The notes beneath the pieces are model-generated. The model was not told the origin of the DNA, did no database searches, and saw nothing but the letters and a program-made list of their open reading frames with translations. Positions 48,794 to 58,018 of a DNA stretch of 64,000 nt are shown piece by piece (within the stretch, counting starts at the first letter, position 1; each line of letters opens with the position of its first letter). Origin of the DNA: an uncultured Alphaproteobacteria bacterium (lineage in GTDB: Bacteria > Pseudomonadota > Alphaproteobacteria > Methylaequorales > Methylaequoraceae); NCBI GenBank assembly GCA_902563505.1, contig CACEXK010000001.1, forward strand, positions 1 through 64,000. Reading direction: 5' to 3'. The position numbers and the translations under genes were made by a program.

Positions 48794-49015
48794 ATGAAAA
48801 AATCATCAAATCACTTATTATGGTATGGAAAAGGTAACAAAATTATTTCATGTGATGAGACAAATAAGGTTTTAAACGAGAATTACATGGAAATTAAAAA
48901 CATAGTACAAAACTCTTATGATGATGCTATTCTGATGGGTTGTGATAAAAATGATTTTAAAAAGAAATTAACATCTTTGATCAATAACTTAGATTTTTCT
49001 CTTGGAAAAAAATAA
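48794..49015 (+). CDS. Small hypothetical protein
   Basis: 73 residues, not recognised. No signal peptide or membrane helix. Begins KKSSNHLLWYGKGN and is then mostly helical (NYMEIKNIVQNSYDDAILMG, then KKKLTSLINNLDF). Flanked by mlaD (4 nt) and DUF2155 (1 nt) with the same orientation, which supports it as a real translated gene. Function unknown. Confidence 0.6.
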   Translation: MKKSSNHLLWYGKGNKIISCDETNKVLNENYMEIKNIVQNSYDDAILMGCDKNDFKKKLTSLINNLDFSLGKK

Positions 49016-49016
49016 T

Positions 49017-49415
49017 TTGAAATCTATAAAACAAAAATTACTTTTTATTTTTATTGTAGCATTTTGTTTCTGCAGTCATTCAAAAGAATTAGAATGTCAA
49101 GGAGCGATTATTAGGATTTTAAACAAAATTACTACTGAAAAATCACTGTATGTAATTCCATTGTCACAAACTTTGGAATTAGAAAATGCGAGGATTATAA
49201 TTTATAGATGTGTGAAATTAGATGATGATTCTGGGGATGATGAAATTGCACTTATGAGTCACAAGTTAGAGACATTTAGAAATGAAGAGGATTTTTTTGG
49301 TTGGACATTTAAATCGTCACAATACTTGAACACACCTATTAATCCAATCTATGATATTAAATTACAAGAATGTTTAATAGATGATCCAATATTTTTAAAG
49401 CGAATTCCTCTTTAG
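49017..49415 (+). CDS. DUF2155 family secreted protein
   Basis: 132 residues from TTG 49017 with a signal peptide (KSIKQKLLFIFIVAFCFCSHS). An alternative TTG at 49002 lies inside the previous gene without a ribosome site. The mature protein has the DUF2155 pattern: AIIRILNKITTEKS, an IIIYRC cysteine, GWTFKSSQYLNTPINPIYDIKLQEC with the second conserved cysteine. Conserved next to aat in alphaproteobacteria. Function unknown. Overlaps aat by 4 nt tail to tail. Confidence 0.85.
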   Translation: MKSIKQKLLFIFIVAFCFCSHSKELECQGAIIRILNKITTEKSLYVIPLSQTLELENARIIIYRCVKLDDDSGDDEIALMSHKLETFRNEEDFFGWTFKSSQYLNTPINPIYDIKLQECLIDDPIFLKRIPL

Positions 49416-50032
49416 AAATATTCAAATATATTATGTTTTAATTTTTCAGGAAAAGTAAGGTTTTCTGTGGAGTTCTTCTTTAGAATACTTTTGTATTCAT
49501 TTTTATTTATTCTCTTTGTTCCAAATTGCCTTAAATGTTCAGAATAAAATTGTGTATCAATTATATTAAAACTTCCTTGTTTTAAAAAAGCAGCAAGATA
49601 TACCATGGCAATTTTACTTGCATTTTCTCTGAGACTAAACATACTTTCACCACAAAATATTTTTCCTAAAACTATTCCGTATAAGCCCCCAACCAATTTT
49701 TCTCTATCATAGCATTCTACAGATTTTGCTATACCTTTATGAAATAATTCTGTGTAATTATCAATTATTTGGTTATTTATCCAAGTGCTATGCCTGTATT
49801 GATTTTTTGCACAAAGATTGATAACACTTTTAAATCTACTATTAACTTTTATTGTAAATTTTTTTTTTTTTAATATTTTTTTTAAACTTTTTGGTAAACG
49901 AAAATCTTGTAAATTAATTATGCCCCTTTCATTTGGGTCAACCCAATAAATATAAGGATCATAATAGGATTCTGACATAGGAAATAGACCTTTTTTATAT
50001 GCTTTAAGAATAATTCCCGGTGTCAAAAACAT
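49412..50032 (-). CDS. aat: Leucyl/phenylalanyl-tRNA--protein transferase
   Basis: 206 residues. Adds Leu or Phe to proteins with N-terminal Lys or Arg, marking them for ClpS/ClpAP. Motifs are GLFPMSES, YWVDPNERGIINL, and VGGLYGIVLGKIFCGESMFSL. Together with clpS-clpA at 42.5-45.1 kb the window encodes an N-degron route. 8 nt after accC on the same strand. Confidence 0.95.
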   Translation of the reverse strand: MFLTPGIILKAYKKGLFPMSESYYDPYIYWVDPNERGIINLQDFRLPKSLKKILKKKKFTIKVNSRFKSVINLCAKNQYRHSTWINNQIIDNYTELFHKGIAKSVECYDREKLVGGLYGIVLGKIFCGESMFSLRENASKIAMVYLAAFLKQGSFNIIDTQFYSEHLRQFGTKRINKNEYKSILKKNSTENLTFPEKLKHNIFEYF

Positions 50033-50040
50033 TTAAAACT

Positions 50041-51375
50041 TTAGTCCTTAATACTATTTACCCAGTTGACATCAAAATTTGCCTTTTGGAATTCTGTTTT
50101 ATTAATTATTTTCTTTAGAAAAGGAATGTTGGTTTGCACACCTTCAATTACATATTCATTTAATGCTCGCTTTAATCTCATAATACATTCAATTCTATCC
50201 TTTCCAGTTGAAATAACTTTAGCAATCAAACCATCGTAGAATGATGAAATATTGCATCCTGTATATAATGATGAATCAATTCGAATCCCTGGTCCTCCAG
50301 GCGGATGATAGGTTTTTACAAGACCAGTAGACGGAAAAAGAGTTATGGGATTTTCAGCATTAATCCTGCATTCAATTGAATGACATGTTTTATGAAGTTT
50401 ATCCTGTTTGATTGATAATTTTCCACCTGATGCAACATTTAATTGTTCTTTTACAATATCAACATTATAAACTTCTTCTGTTATAGTATGTTCTACTTGT
50501 AATCTTGTGTTCATTTCTATAAAGAAAAACTCACCGTCACTATATAAATACTCGACTGTTCCAACATTGGTATAATTAATTTTCTCCATTGCTTTTTGGG
50601 TTAATTCACATATTTTTTGTCTTTTATCTTCATCAAGCTTTGGTGAGGGGCATTCTTCAATAATCTTTTGATTTCTTCTTTGAATAGAACATTCTCTCTC
50701 GCCGATATGAATTATTTTACCTGATATGTCTCCCATAATCTGTACTTCTATATGTCGTGGGTTTTTAAGAAACTTCTCAATATAAACATCATCATTGCCA
50801 AAACATTGTTCTGCTTCTTTTTTTGCTAAAAGAAAATTACTTTTTAGATGTTTTTCTTCCTCAACAATTTTAATTCCTCTTCCGCCTCCCCCATTTGTAG
50901 ACTTAATTATTATTGGGTAACCAATGCTACTCGCAGTTAATTTTGCATCTTTATAGTTTTCAATATTTTTCTCACTTCCTGGTATTACAGGCAATCCAAT
51001 TTTTTTTGCTAAAGCCTTTGCTTTAATTTTATTTGCCATCTTATCTATATGTTCTGGTTTTGGGCCAATAAAAGTAAATCCATGATCATTAACAATCTTT
51101 GCAAAACTAGAGTTTTCGGCAAGCATTCCTATTCCTGGATGAATACCATCTGCATTTGCAATTGTTGCTGCAGATATTATCGACGGAATATTAAGATACG
51201 AACTTTTAACATGGGGAGGTCCAATGCAAACGCTTTCATCTGCAAGTCTAACAAACATTTCTTTTTCATCAGCTGTTGAATGAACAACAACAGTTTTAAT
51301 ATTTAATTCTTTACAAGCTCTCAGTATTCTCAGGGCAATTTCACCCCTATTAGCTACTAAAATTTTTTTTAGCAT
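50041..51375 (-). CDS. accC: Biotin carboxylase subunit of acetyl-CoA carboxylase
   Basis: 444 residues. ATP-grasp enzyme that carboxylates biotin on AccB. N-terminal KKILVANRGEIALRILRACKEL, ATP loop STNGGGGRGIKIVEEE, IHIGERECSIQRRNQKIIEE, and EMNTRLQVEHTITE are all present. Coupled to accB (1-nt overlap). AccA and AccD are elsewhere, as is usual. Confidence 0.97.
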   Translation of the reverse strand: MLKKILVANRGEIALRILRACKELNIKTVVVHSTADEKEMFVRLADESVCIGPPHVKSSYLNIPSIISAATIANADGIHPGIGMLAENSSFAKIVNDHGFTFIGPKPEHIDKMANKIKAKALAKKIGLPVIPGSEKNIENYKDAKLTASSIGYPIIIKSTNGGGGRGIKIVEEEKHLKSNFLLAKKEAEQCFGNDDVYIEKFLKNPRHIEVQIMGDISGKIIHIGERECSIQRRNQKIIEECPSPKLDEDKRQKICELTQKAMEKINYTNVGTVEYLYSDGEFFFIEMNTRLQVEHTITEEVYNVDIVKEQLNVASGGKLSIKQDKLHKTCHSIECRINAENPITLFPSTGLVKTYHPPGGPGIRIDSSLYTGCNISSFYDGLIAKVISTGKDRIECIMRLKRALNEYVIEGVQTNIPFLKKIINKTEFQKANFDVNWVNSIKD

Positions 51376-51809
51376 TATTCAATCAAAATTAGAGGTTCAC
51401 CAAATTCAACTGGTGCTTCATTGCTTACAAAAATTTTTTTTACTATACCGTTTTTATCCGCAGTGATTTCATTCATTGTTTTCATAGCTTCAATGATCAA
51501 TAAAACTTGTCCAATTTTTACATTTTGACCTAATTCAACAAATTTCTTAGCACCTGGCTCCGGAGATAAATAGGCTGTTCCAACTAAGGGGGATTTAAGA
51601 GCATTTTCTAATAAATTTTTTGTTTTAATTTCTTTATTATTTTTTTCAACAATTTCTGGAAATTCACTAAATACTCCATTTTCTCTTTTTTTGAGGGTAT
51701 AAACTGCTTTTCCTTCAGAGTAGGTTAGTTCTGAGAGACCATTCTTTTCCATAGCCTTAGAAAGTTGCTCGATATCATCTAGAATTTTTTTATTAATTTT
51801 TTCTGTCAC
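51375..51809 (-). CDS. accB: Biotin carboxyl carrier protein of acetyl-CoA carboxylase
   Basis: 144 residues, GTG start. The biotinyl lysine is K110 in IIEAMKTMNEI, in the C-terminal lipoyl-like domain (LKSPLVGTAYLSPEPGAKKFVELG). The N-terminal helix and linker are typical. Directly after aroQ (0 nt gap) and overlapping accC by one base. Confidence 0.97.
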   Translation of the reverse strand: MTEKINKKILDDIEQLSKAMEKNGLSELTYSEGKAVYTLKKRENGVFSEFPEIVEKNNKEIKTKNLLENALKSPLVGTAYLSPEPGAKKFVELGQNVKIGQVLLIIEAMKTMNEITADKNGIVKKIFVSNEAPVEFGEPLILIE

Positions 51810-52241
51810 TTATTTTTTACCAAAATTGAATGATTTTAATGCTATAAGGTATACATCTGTTCCAAACCCGGCAATAATACCATTAACGACTGGGCTTATA
51901 AATGAGTTTTTTCTAAAATCCTCTCTTTCAAAAATATTTGAAATATGCACCTCAACTTTTCTAATTTTTAGGGCTTTTAAAGCATCATGTATAGCAATTG
52001 AAGTATGAGTTAAAGCTCCAGCATTAATTATTAGACCCTCAAATTCATTAGAAGATTGAATTTTTTCGATAATTTCACTTTCTGAGTTACTTTGAAAAAA
52101 AGAAACAGAAAGATTTAATTTACTAGACTCCTCAAGGCATTCTTTTTCTATATCTGATAGAGTTTTTTTTCCATAAATCTCTGGTTCTCTTGTGCCGAGT
52201 AAATTTAGATTAGGTCCGTTTATAATTAAAATTTTTTTCAT
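51810..52241 (-). CDS. aroQ: 3-dehydroquinate dehydratase, type II
   Basis: 143 residues. Shikimate pathway, dodecameric class II enzyme. N-terminal [21 protein letters not shown] with the catalytic Tyr, and [29 protein letters not shown] with the substrate-binding residues. Second shikimate gene of the window (with aroC). Overlaps the M48 gene by 4 nt and abuts accB, the standard alphaproteobacterial aroQ-accB-accC block. Confidence 0.96.
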   Translation of the reverse strand: MKKILIINGPNLNLLGTREPEIYGKKTLSDIEKECLEESSKLNLSVSFFQSNSESEIIEKIQSSNEFEGLIINAGALTHTSIAIHDALKALKIRKVEVHISNIFEREDFRKNSFISPVVNGIIAGFGTDVYLIALKSFNFGKK

Positions 52242-53542
52242 TTTCTCTCTCTTTTTCTAATTTCTTTTTCAAGGTCAGCGATTTTGTTTAACAATATTTT
52301 ATCTTTTGAGATTCTTTTAACTCTTTGAATGTGTATCTTAGCATTCTTTATTTCATTAACTAACAAATATTTTTCTGCTAGTGCGTAAGAGGAAAAATCA
52401 TATTTTTTGACTTTACCAAAATTTAAACCCAAATAGTGCCACGCTTCAACTGGAAATTCATCATTCTTTATGTATGTCCATAGTAAATTAATCGATTCGT
52501 TGTAGCCTTTACTTGAATTTGAATGATATAAAGCTTTAGCTAAAAATAAATTGAAACTTTTTTCCCTGGGATCTAGTTCTATTGCTTTTCTGAATGATGG
52601 TATTGATAAATTAATTTTTCCACTTTCATAAAGTATTTGTCCTTTTAATTCGTGAAAAAATGGATTCTCAGGGTCTTCGTTAATACATTTATCAATCAAT
52701 TCTATTGCTAAATTACTTTTGCCTATCTTATAATTCATTAATGAAAAAGCATATGCACTCTGTAAGTCATTTATTTTTGGATAAATTAAATTTAATTGTT
52801 TCTCACTTAGAAAGAAACCATTTAGTTTAGCTTTTACAAGTGAATAACTTTTTTCAAGATTTAAAAATTCCTTAATTTTTTGATTTTTAAGGTTTAAGTT
52901 TATGTATTTTTTTCTTTCGCTTGATAAAGGATGAGTTAAAAAATAAGGATTAATTTGTTTTAAATTTTCGTTCCTTTCTAAAGTTTTAAATATGTTTAAT
53001 AAACCTTCTAGTGAAAATCCAGCACTTTTTATTAATCTAATAGCTGTTTGATCAGCGATTGATTCTTGTCTTCTTGAAAATGACAATAAATTTGAAGTTC
53101 CTAATTGCTGCCCACCAAGAAGAATAGCTGTTCCAGCTTGAGTAGAACCAGTAGCAATTACACCTGCGGCAAGAATTGATGATAGAATATTTATCATTGA
53201 AGATTTTTCAGCTGCTTTAATTTTTTCTGTAAAATGTCCACCTGTAATGTGACCTATTTCATGTGCTATAATTCCAGCTATATCATCGATTTGTTTACTT
53301 TCAAGAAGCAATCTGGTTGTAAAAAAAAATTTTCTTCCAGGAATTACAAATGCATTAATATAATTCTGATTATCGATATAAAAATTTAAGGAATCGGGAT
53401 TTATGTCAGTTTCTTCTATGAGTTCATTTGCTATATCTTTGAGAAGTTTTTCAGTTTCTGCATCTCTTATTACATTCAAATTTCTTGCAGACAAACTGTA
53501 AAAAAAAAAACAAGACAATAAAAAGACTATTAATATTTTCAT
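52238..53542 (-). CDS. M48 family periplasmic metalloprotease with TPR repeats (BepA-like)
   Basis: 434 residues. Signal peptide about 1-19 (ending SLSARN). Zinc site HEIGH at 94-98 in [13 protein letters not shown], with downstream [11 protein letters not shown] supplying the third ligand. C-terminal half is TPR repeats (for example [23 protein letters not shown]). Same layout as E. coli BepA, which handles outer-membrane protein assembly; that role is inferred. Overlaps aroQ by 4 nt. Confidence 0.9.
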   Translation of the reverse strand: MKILIVFLLSCFFFYSLSARNLNVIRDAETEKLLKDIANELIEETDINPDSLNFYIDNQNYINAFVIPGRKFFFTTRLLLESKQIDDIAGIIAHEIGHITGGHFTEKIKAAEKSSMINILSSILAAGVIATGSTQAGTAILLGGQQLGTSNLLSFSRRQESIADQTAIRLIKSAGFSLEGLLNIFKTLERNENLKQINPYFLTHPLSSERKKYINLNLKNQKIKEFLNLEKSYSLVKAKLNGFFLSEKQLNLIYPKINDLQSAYAFSLMNYKIGKSNLAIELIDKCINEDPENPFFHELKGQILYESGKINLSIPSFRKAIELDPREKSFNLFLAKALYHSNSSKGYNESINLLWTYIKNDEFPVEAWHYLGLNFGKVKKYDFSSYALAEKYLLVNEIKNAKIHIQRVKRISKDKILLNKIADLEKEIRKRERK

Positions 53543-53581
53543 ATATCAAATATAGATAATATATTACTTTAAAGTTTTACA

Positions 53582-54748
53582 ATGAATAACAATAATTTTT
53601 ATTTACCATCAAATAGGTCATATGTTGAAACATTTAATGTTATGCAACTTCTTTCAGAGGCGAACAAACTCCAAGAAAAAGGAAGAAAAATTTATCACCT
53701 TGAACTTGGGGAGCCTCAGTCAATGACACCTGAAATAGTCAAGAAAGAAATACAAAAACTGATAAAATCAAATTTACCTGGATATACACCATCTAATGGA
53801 ATTGAAGAGTTGAGAATAAAAATTTCAGGTTATTATAAATTAAAATATAATTTAGATATTGACCACAATCAAATATTTATAACAACTGGTTCCTCAGGGG
53901 CATTCTTATTAACTTTTCTTACATGTTTCAATGTTGGGGATAAAGTTGCAATATTTAACCCAGTTTATCCTGCTTATCGAAATATTCTGAAGTCTTTAAA
54001 TATTAATGTAGTCGAGATACCTTCAGACAAAAAAAACCTAGGGTATATAGATGTAAAAAAAATCGAAGGTTATTCAGAAATTGATGGATTAATAATCTCA
54101 AATCCTAATAACCCTAATGGACAGGTATTTGAAGGTGAAGAATTAAAGTATCTTTATGATTTTTGTGAAAAAAATAAAATCAAATTAATTGCTGATGAAA
54201 TATATCATGGCATTGAATTTGATCAAAAATCTAAATCAATTTTAAATTTTGGTGATAACTCAATAGTAATTAATAGTTTCTCAAAATACTTTTGTATGCC
54301 CGGCTGGCGTTTAGGTTGGGCTATAGTTCCAATTTCGTTGGTTCAAAATTTTTTAAGATTATCTCAGAATCTTTTTATCTCCTCAGGAAATATTGCACAA
54401 TATTCAGCGGTAAAGATTTTTGACTGTATTGATGTTTTAGATTCAATAGTTGAAAATTATAAAATAATTAGAGAATCAATTTTCCAAGAATTATCTCGTT
54501 TCGATATGATAAAATTTAAAAAACCAAAAGGTTCTTTTTATTATTATATAGATATCAGTGACTTAAATATTGATTCAAGAAAATTAACTAAAACAGTCCT
54601 ACATGAAACAGGTGTAGTTCTTACTCCTGGTATAGATTTTGACAAAATTAATGGATCAAAATCATTTAGATTGGCTTATTCCATTGATGGAGAAGTCGCT
54701 GAGGAAGGAACCAAAAAATTAATGCAGTGGTTTTTATCGAATTATTGA
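53582..54748 (+). CDS. PLP-dependent aminotransferase, class I/II
   Basis: 388 residues. PLP lysine K235 in NSFSKYFCMPGWRLGW; SNPNNPNGQ and DEIYHGIEF are family motifs. Close to aspartate/tyrosine/aromatic aminotransferases of fold type I, subgroup I-gamma; substrate not determined by sequence. Divergent from the M48 protease gene; the 3' end overlaps rne by 7 nt. Confidence 0.9.
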   Translation: MNNNNFYLPSNRSYVETFNVMQLLSEANKLQEKGRKIYHLELGEPQSMTPEIVKKEIQKLIKSNLPGYTPSNGIEELRIKISGYYKLKYNLDIDHNQIFITTGSSGAFLLTFLTCFNVGDKVAIFNPVYPAYRNILKSLNINVVEIPSDKKNLGYIDVKKIEGYSEIDGLIISNPNNPNGQVFEGEELKYLYDFCEKNKIKLIADEIYHGIEFDQKSKSILNFGDNSIVINSFSKYFCMPGWRLGWAIVPISLVQNFLRLSQNLFISSGNIAQYSAVKIFDCIDVLDSIVENYKIIRESIFQELSRFDMIKFKKPKGSFYYYIDISDLNIDSRKLTKTVLHETGVVLTPGIDFDKINGSKSFRLAYSIDGEVAEEGTKKLMQWFLSNY

Positions 54749-56820
54749 TTCCACCAACCTTGTCTTTTTTCAGCTTTTTGTTTATTTTTTAAAGCTTCTA
54801 TTTTTCCTCCTTGAATAGCTATTTTTCTTTTATTCTTCTTTTTATCATCTGGTGATAATTTCTTATCTAAATTAAAATCTTTTGCTTTGGCTCTGTAACT
54901 TTTTCTCTTGGAAATTTTCTCCATTTCTTTTTCATTGTTTTTTAATTCTTTTATATCAAGATTGTTATTTTTTTCATTTTTTGGAATTTGATCTTTGTTT
55001 TTAATTAACTCTTGTTGATTTAAATTTTTAGAAGTATCTTGAAGGTTCTTTAAATCATCTATAAGAATACTTTTGTTACTATTTTTTACTATAATTTCAT
55101 TTTCTTTATAAATGAAAAATTCTTGATCATTCAATTCTGATAAAATTTTTGTATTCATATTTGTTTTAAATCTTTTGGAAAGATCAGATTGTTTAGTGCT
55201 TTCAGTCTTTACGAGATTATTTATTTTTTCATTACAAATAATATATGGTTTTGATTTTGGACTTTCAGACAAAATTTCAAAATATGTTCTTAATATTTGA
55301 TCAACTAAGAAATCCTTTGACAGTGTATTTCCATAACCATTACAGTGGTCACATTTAATTGAGTTTCGTGAGTCTTCTATAACTCTTAATCTTTGTCGGG
55401 AGAGTTCCAATAAACCAAAATTGCTTATCCTTCCAATTTGGATTCTAGCTCTATCATTTTTAGCAAATTCTCTCATTTTTCTCTCAACCTTTATATTATG
55501 ATTTCTATCCAACATGTCGATGAAATCAATTACAATTAAGCCTGCAAGATCTCTAATTCTAATTTGTCGGCTAATTTCCTCAGCTGCTTCAAGGTTCGTT
55601 TTAAATGCTGTGTCTTCAATATTTCTTTGCTTAGTGAATTTTCCAGAATTTATATCTATAGCAACCAAAGCTTCAGTTTGATTAATTACTAAGTATCCCC
55701 CAGATTTTAGGTGAACTATTGGATTATTTATGTCAATTATTTTCTTTTCTACTCCATAGGAAAAAAACAAAGGTTTTTTTTCTTTATATAATTTAAGATT
55801 TTTAACAGACTGTGGCATAAATTGTTTAACAATTTCCTTAGATTTTTGGAGAGTTTTTTTGTCATTTATAAGTATATTTTCGTATGAGGAGTCAAAGTAA
55901 TCTCTGAGAAACCTTTTGATGAGATTATCTTCTTCATGAATCAGAGAAGGTGCATTAGATTTAATGGTTTTTGAAGTAATTTCATTCCACAACTTTATCA
56001 AAGAATTATAGTCTCTTTTGATTTCTTTCAGTCCCATTGCTTGCCCCGCGGTCCTAACAATGACTCCCATTCCACTTTTTATATTTAGTTTGCTAACTAA
56101 ATCTTTTAATTTCTTTCTTAATTTAATATCTATTATTTTCCTCGATATTCCGCCTCCTTTATTTGTATTGGGCATAAGAACACAATATTTTCCGGCTAAT
56201 GATAGTCTGGTAGTTACTGCTGCTCCTTTATTTCCTCTCTCTTCTTTTACAACTTGAATAAGAATTACCTGGTTGCTTTTAATGACCTCCTGAATACTAT
56301 ATTTTTTGTGAAACACTACAGACTTGTTTTTTTTTTCTAAATTTCTTCTTGGTTTTTTTCTTTTTATTCTGTTTGAAGGGAGATCCTCTATTGGTTTATA
56401 ATTAAAAAAATCAAAAACTTTTGTTAAGAAACCTTTTTGATTATTTAAATTATTTTTTTCATTAGATTCCTGATTATCCTCAAATGCTTGGTCTAAATAA
56501 TCATCTTCTTCTGAATCTAATAAATTTTTCTTTGATTGTTCTAGTTCTTGTTTTAAAAGTTTTTTTTTATCTGCTGTAGGTATTTTAAAATAATCAGGAT
56601 GTATTTCATTATAGGCCAAGAAACCATGCTTATTTCCTCCGTAATCAATGAAAGCTGCTTGAAGAGAGGGTTCGACCCTCACAATCTTTGCCAAGTAAAT
56701 ATTTCCTTTAATTCTATCATTTTTCTTCTTTTCTGACTCATAGTCTATAAGATTATTGTTTTCTATAATTGCAACTCTTACCTCTTTATCCTGATCGGCA
56801 TCTATTAACATTTTCTTCAT
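54742..56820 (-). CDS. rne: Ribonuclease E/G
   Basis: 692 residues from ATG 56820, chosen because a clear AAGGAA lies 9 nt upstream and the protein then begins KKMLIDAD as in other alphaproteobacterial RNase E; an ATG at 56871 would add an odd 17-residue leader. S1 domain (about 35-215) with an acidic/basic insertion, DNase-I-like catalytic domain with AIDINSGKF and VIDFIDM aspartates, the CDHC zinc-link, and a Lys/Asn-rich tail (about 500-692). The shortened tail compared with E. coli suggests a reduced degradosome platform. Confidence 0.95.
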   Translation of the reverse strand: MKKMLIDADQDKEVRVAIIENNNLIDYESEKKKNDRIKGNIYLAKIVRVEPSLQAAFIDYGGNKHGFLAYNEIHPDYFKIPTADKKKLLKQELEQSKKNLLDSEEDDYLDQAFEDNQESNEKNNLNNQKGFLTKVFDFFNYKPIEDLPSNRIKRKKPRRNLEKKNKSVVFHKKYSIQEVIKSNQVILIQVVKEERGNKGAAVTTRLSLAGKYCVLMPNTNKGGGISRKIIDIKLRKKLKDLVSKLNIKSGMGVIVRTAGQAMGLKEIKRDYNSLIKLWNEITSKTIKSNAPSLIHEEDNLIKRFLRDYFDSSYENILINDKKTLQKSKEIVKQFMPQSVKNLKLYKEKKPLFFSYGVEKKIIDINNPIVHLKSGGYLVINQTEALVAIDINSGKFTKQRNIEDTAFKTNLEAAEEISRQIRIRDLAGLIVIDFIDMLDRNHNIKVERKMREFAKNDRARIQIGRISNFGLLELSRQRLRVIEDSRNSIKCDHCNGYGNTLSKDFLVDQILRTYFEILSESPKSKPYIICNEKINNLVKTESTKQSDLSKRFKTNMNTKILSELNDQEFFIYKENEIIVKNSNKSILIDDLKNLQDTSKNLNQQELIKNKDQIPKNEKNNNLDIKELKNNEKEMEKISKRKSYRAKAKDFNLDKKLSPDDKKKNKRKIAIQGGKIEALKNKQKAEKRQGWWNQ

Positions 56821-56829
56821 TTTTAAAAA

Positions 56830-56835
56830 TTCCTT
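56830..56835 (-). promoter_or_regulatory. Shine-Dalgarno site that fixes the rne start
   Basis: AAGGAA on the minus strand, 9 nt before the ATG at 56820. It favours this start over the in-frame ATG at 56871. Confidence 0.7.
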
Positions 56836-56939
56836 AAAATCATTATTAATATATTCTTCATAATAAAACAAAAATCAGTTATATTGATTTATTTAAAAAA
56901 AACACACTATATATAGTATAATAAAATAAAAACTGTAAA

Positions 56940-58007
56940 TTGAAAGTCCCTATTAAAAACATTTTATATCTTTTAATTTTTTTTTACAGTAGCGAATTAT
57001 TTTCTGCAGAAATAATTAATCTAAGATTTGGCTCTGACGCTCAAAAAAATAGGGTGGTTATTGATTTATCAGATGACACTTCATTTAGTAGTAAAGTCTT
57101 TGAAGACAAAGTTAATATTAAGTTTAATGAAAAAATTATTCTCAAATATGATTTAAAAAAAAATGATCAACTTACCAAACTAAATTTTTTAAAAAAAACA
57201 AATGAACTTTCATTAACTTTTAAAAGAAAAATTCATGCACCAAATATTTATTTATTAAAAAAAAAGAAAAATAAGTTCTCAAGAATTGTAATTGACTATT
57301 TAAGAGAAAGAGAAAAACAGAAAATAATTATAATTGATCCTGGTCATGGTGGAAAAGATTCTGGAGCTGTTGGTTTGATGAAGCAACTTGAAAAAAATGT
57401 AACCCTGGAGGTCGCATTGTTATTAGAAAAAAAATTTGCTAAACACAAAAAATTAAAAGTTGTTTTGACAAGGAATAAAGATCAATTTTTAAAACTCAGG
57501 CAAAGAACCAGAATTGCAAAAGTTAATAATGCTGATTTATTTATCTCTCTTCATGCTGATTATCATAAAAATAAAAGAACACGGGGAATATCCTTATATA
57601 CATTATCTGAAAAAGCTTCAGATAAAGAAGCTGCAGCATTAGCAAGAAGAGAGAATAGGTCTGATTTAATTGGGAGTGTAGATTTGTCTACGGAAACTTC
57701 TGAAGTTACAAATATATTAATAGATTTAACAAAAAGAGAAACACTTAATCAATCTAGTCATTTAGTTAATTTTATGATTAAAGAATTCAAAAATGATATG
57801 AATCTTTTGCAAAGAACTCACAGATTCGCTGGATTTGCTGTTTTAAAATCATTAGATATTCCATCGGTACTTATTGAAATGGGTTATTTATCTAATAAGG
57901 AAGATTCAAAGCTATTGGCAAATAAAAATTATCAAAATAAAATTGCAGATGATATTGTTAAAGCCGTAAGAAATTATTTTAATTGGAAAGAAAAAAATAA
58001 TAGCTAG
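56940..58007 (+). CDS. N-acetylmuramoyl-L-alanine amidase (AmiC-like)
   Basis: 355 residues, TTG start. Signal peptide about 1-23 (ending LFSAE), AMIN domain about 24-115 for envelope targeting, then Amidase_3 with the zinc ligands H136 (IDPGHGGKDSGA), E151 (EKNVTLEV) and H205 (ISLHAD), and the catalytic Glu in SVLIEMGYLSN. Cleaves peptide stems from peptidoglycan during cell division. Divergent from rne and 11 nt upstream of mrcA. Confidence 0.92.
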   Translation: MKVPIKNILYLLIFFYSSELFSAEIINLRFGSDAQKNRVVIDLSDDTSFSSKVFEDKVNIKFNEKIILKYDLKKNDQLTKLNFLKKTNELSLTFKRKIHAPNIYLLKKKKNKFSRIVIDYLREREKQKIIIIDPGHGGKDSGAVGLMKQLEKNVTLEVALLLEKKFAKHKKLKVVLTRNKDQFLKLRQRTRIAKVNNADLFISLHADYHKNKRTRGISLYTLSEKASDKEAAALARRENRSDLIGSVDLSTETSEVTNILIDLTKRETLNQSSHLVNFMIKEFKNDMNLLQRTHRFAGFAVLKSLDIPSVLIEMGYLSNKEDSKLLANKNYQNKIADDIVKAVRNYFNWKEKNNS

Positions 58008-58018
58008 AATTTAATACC

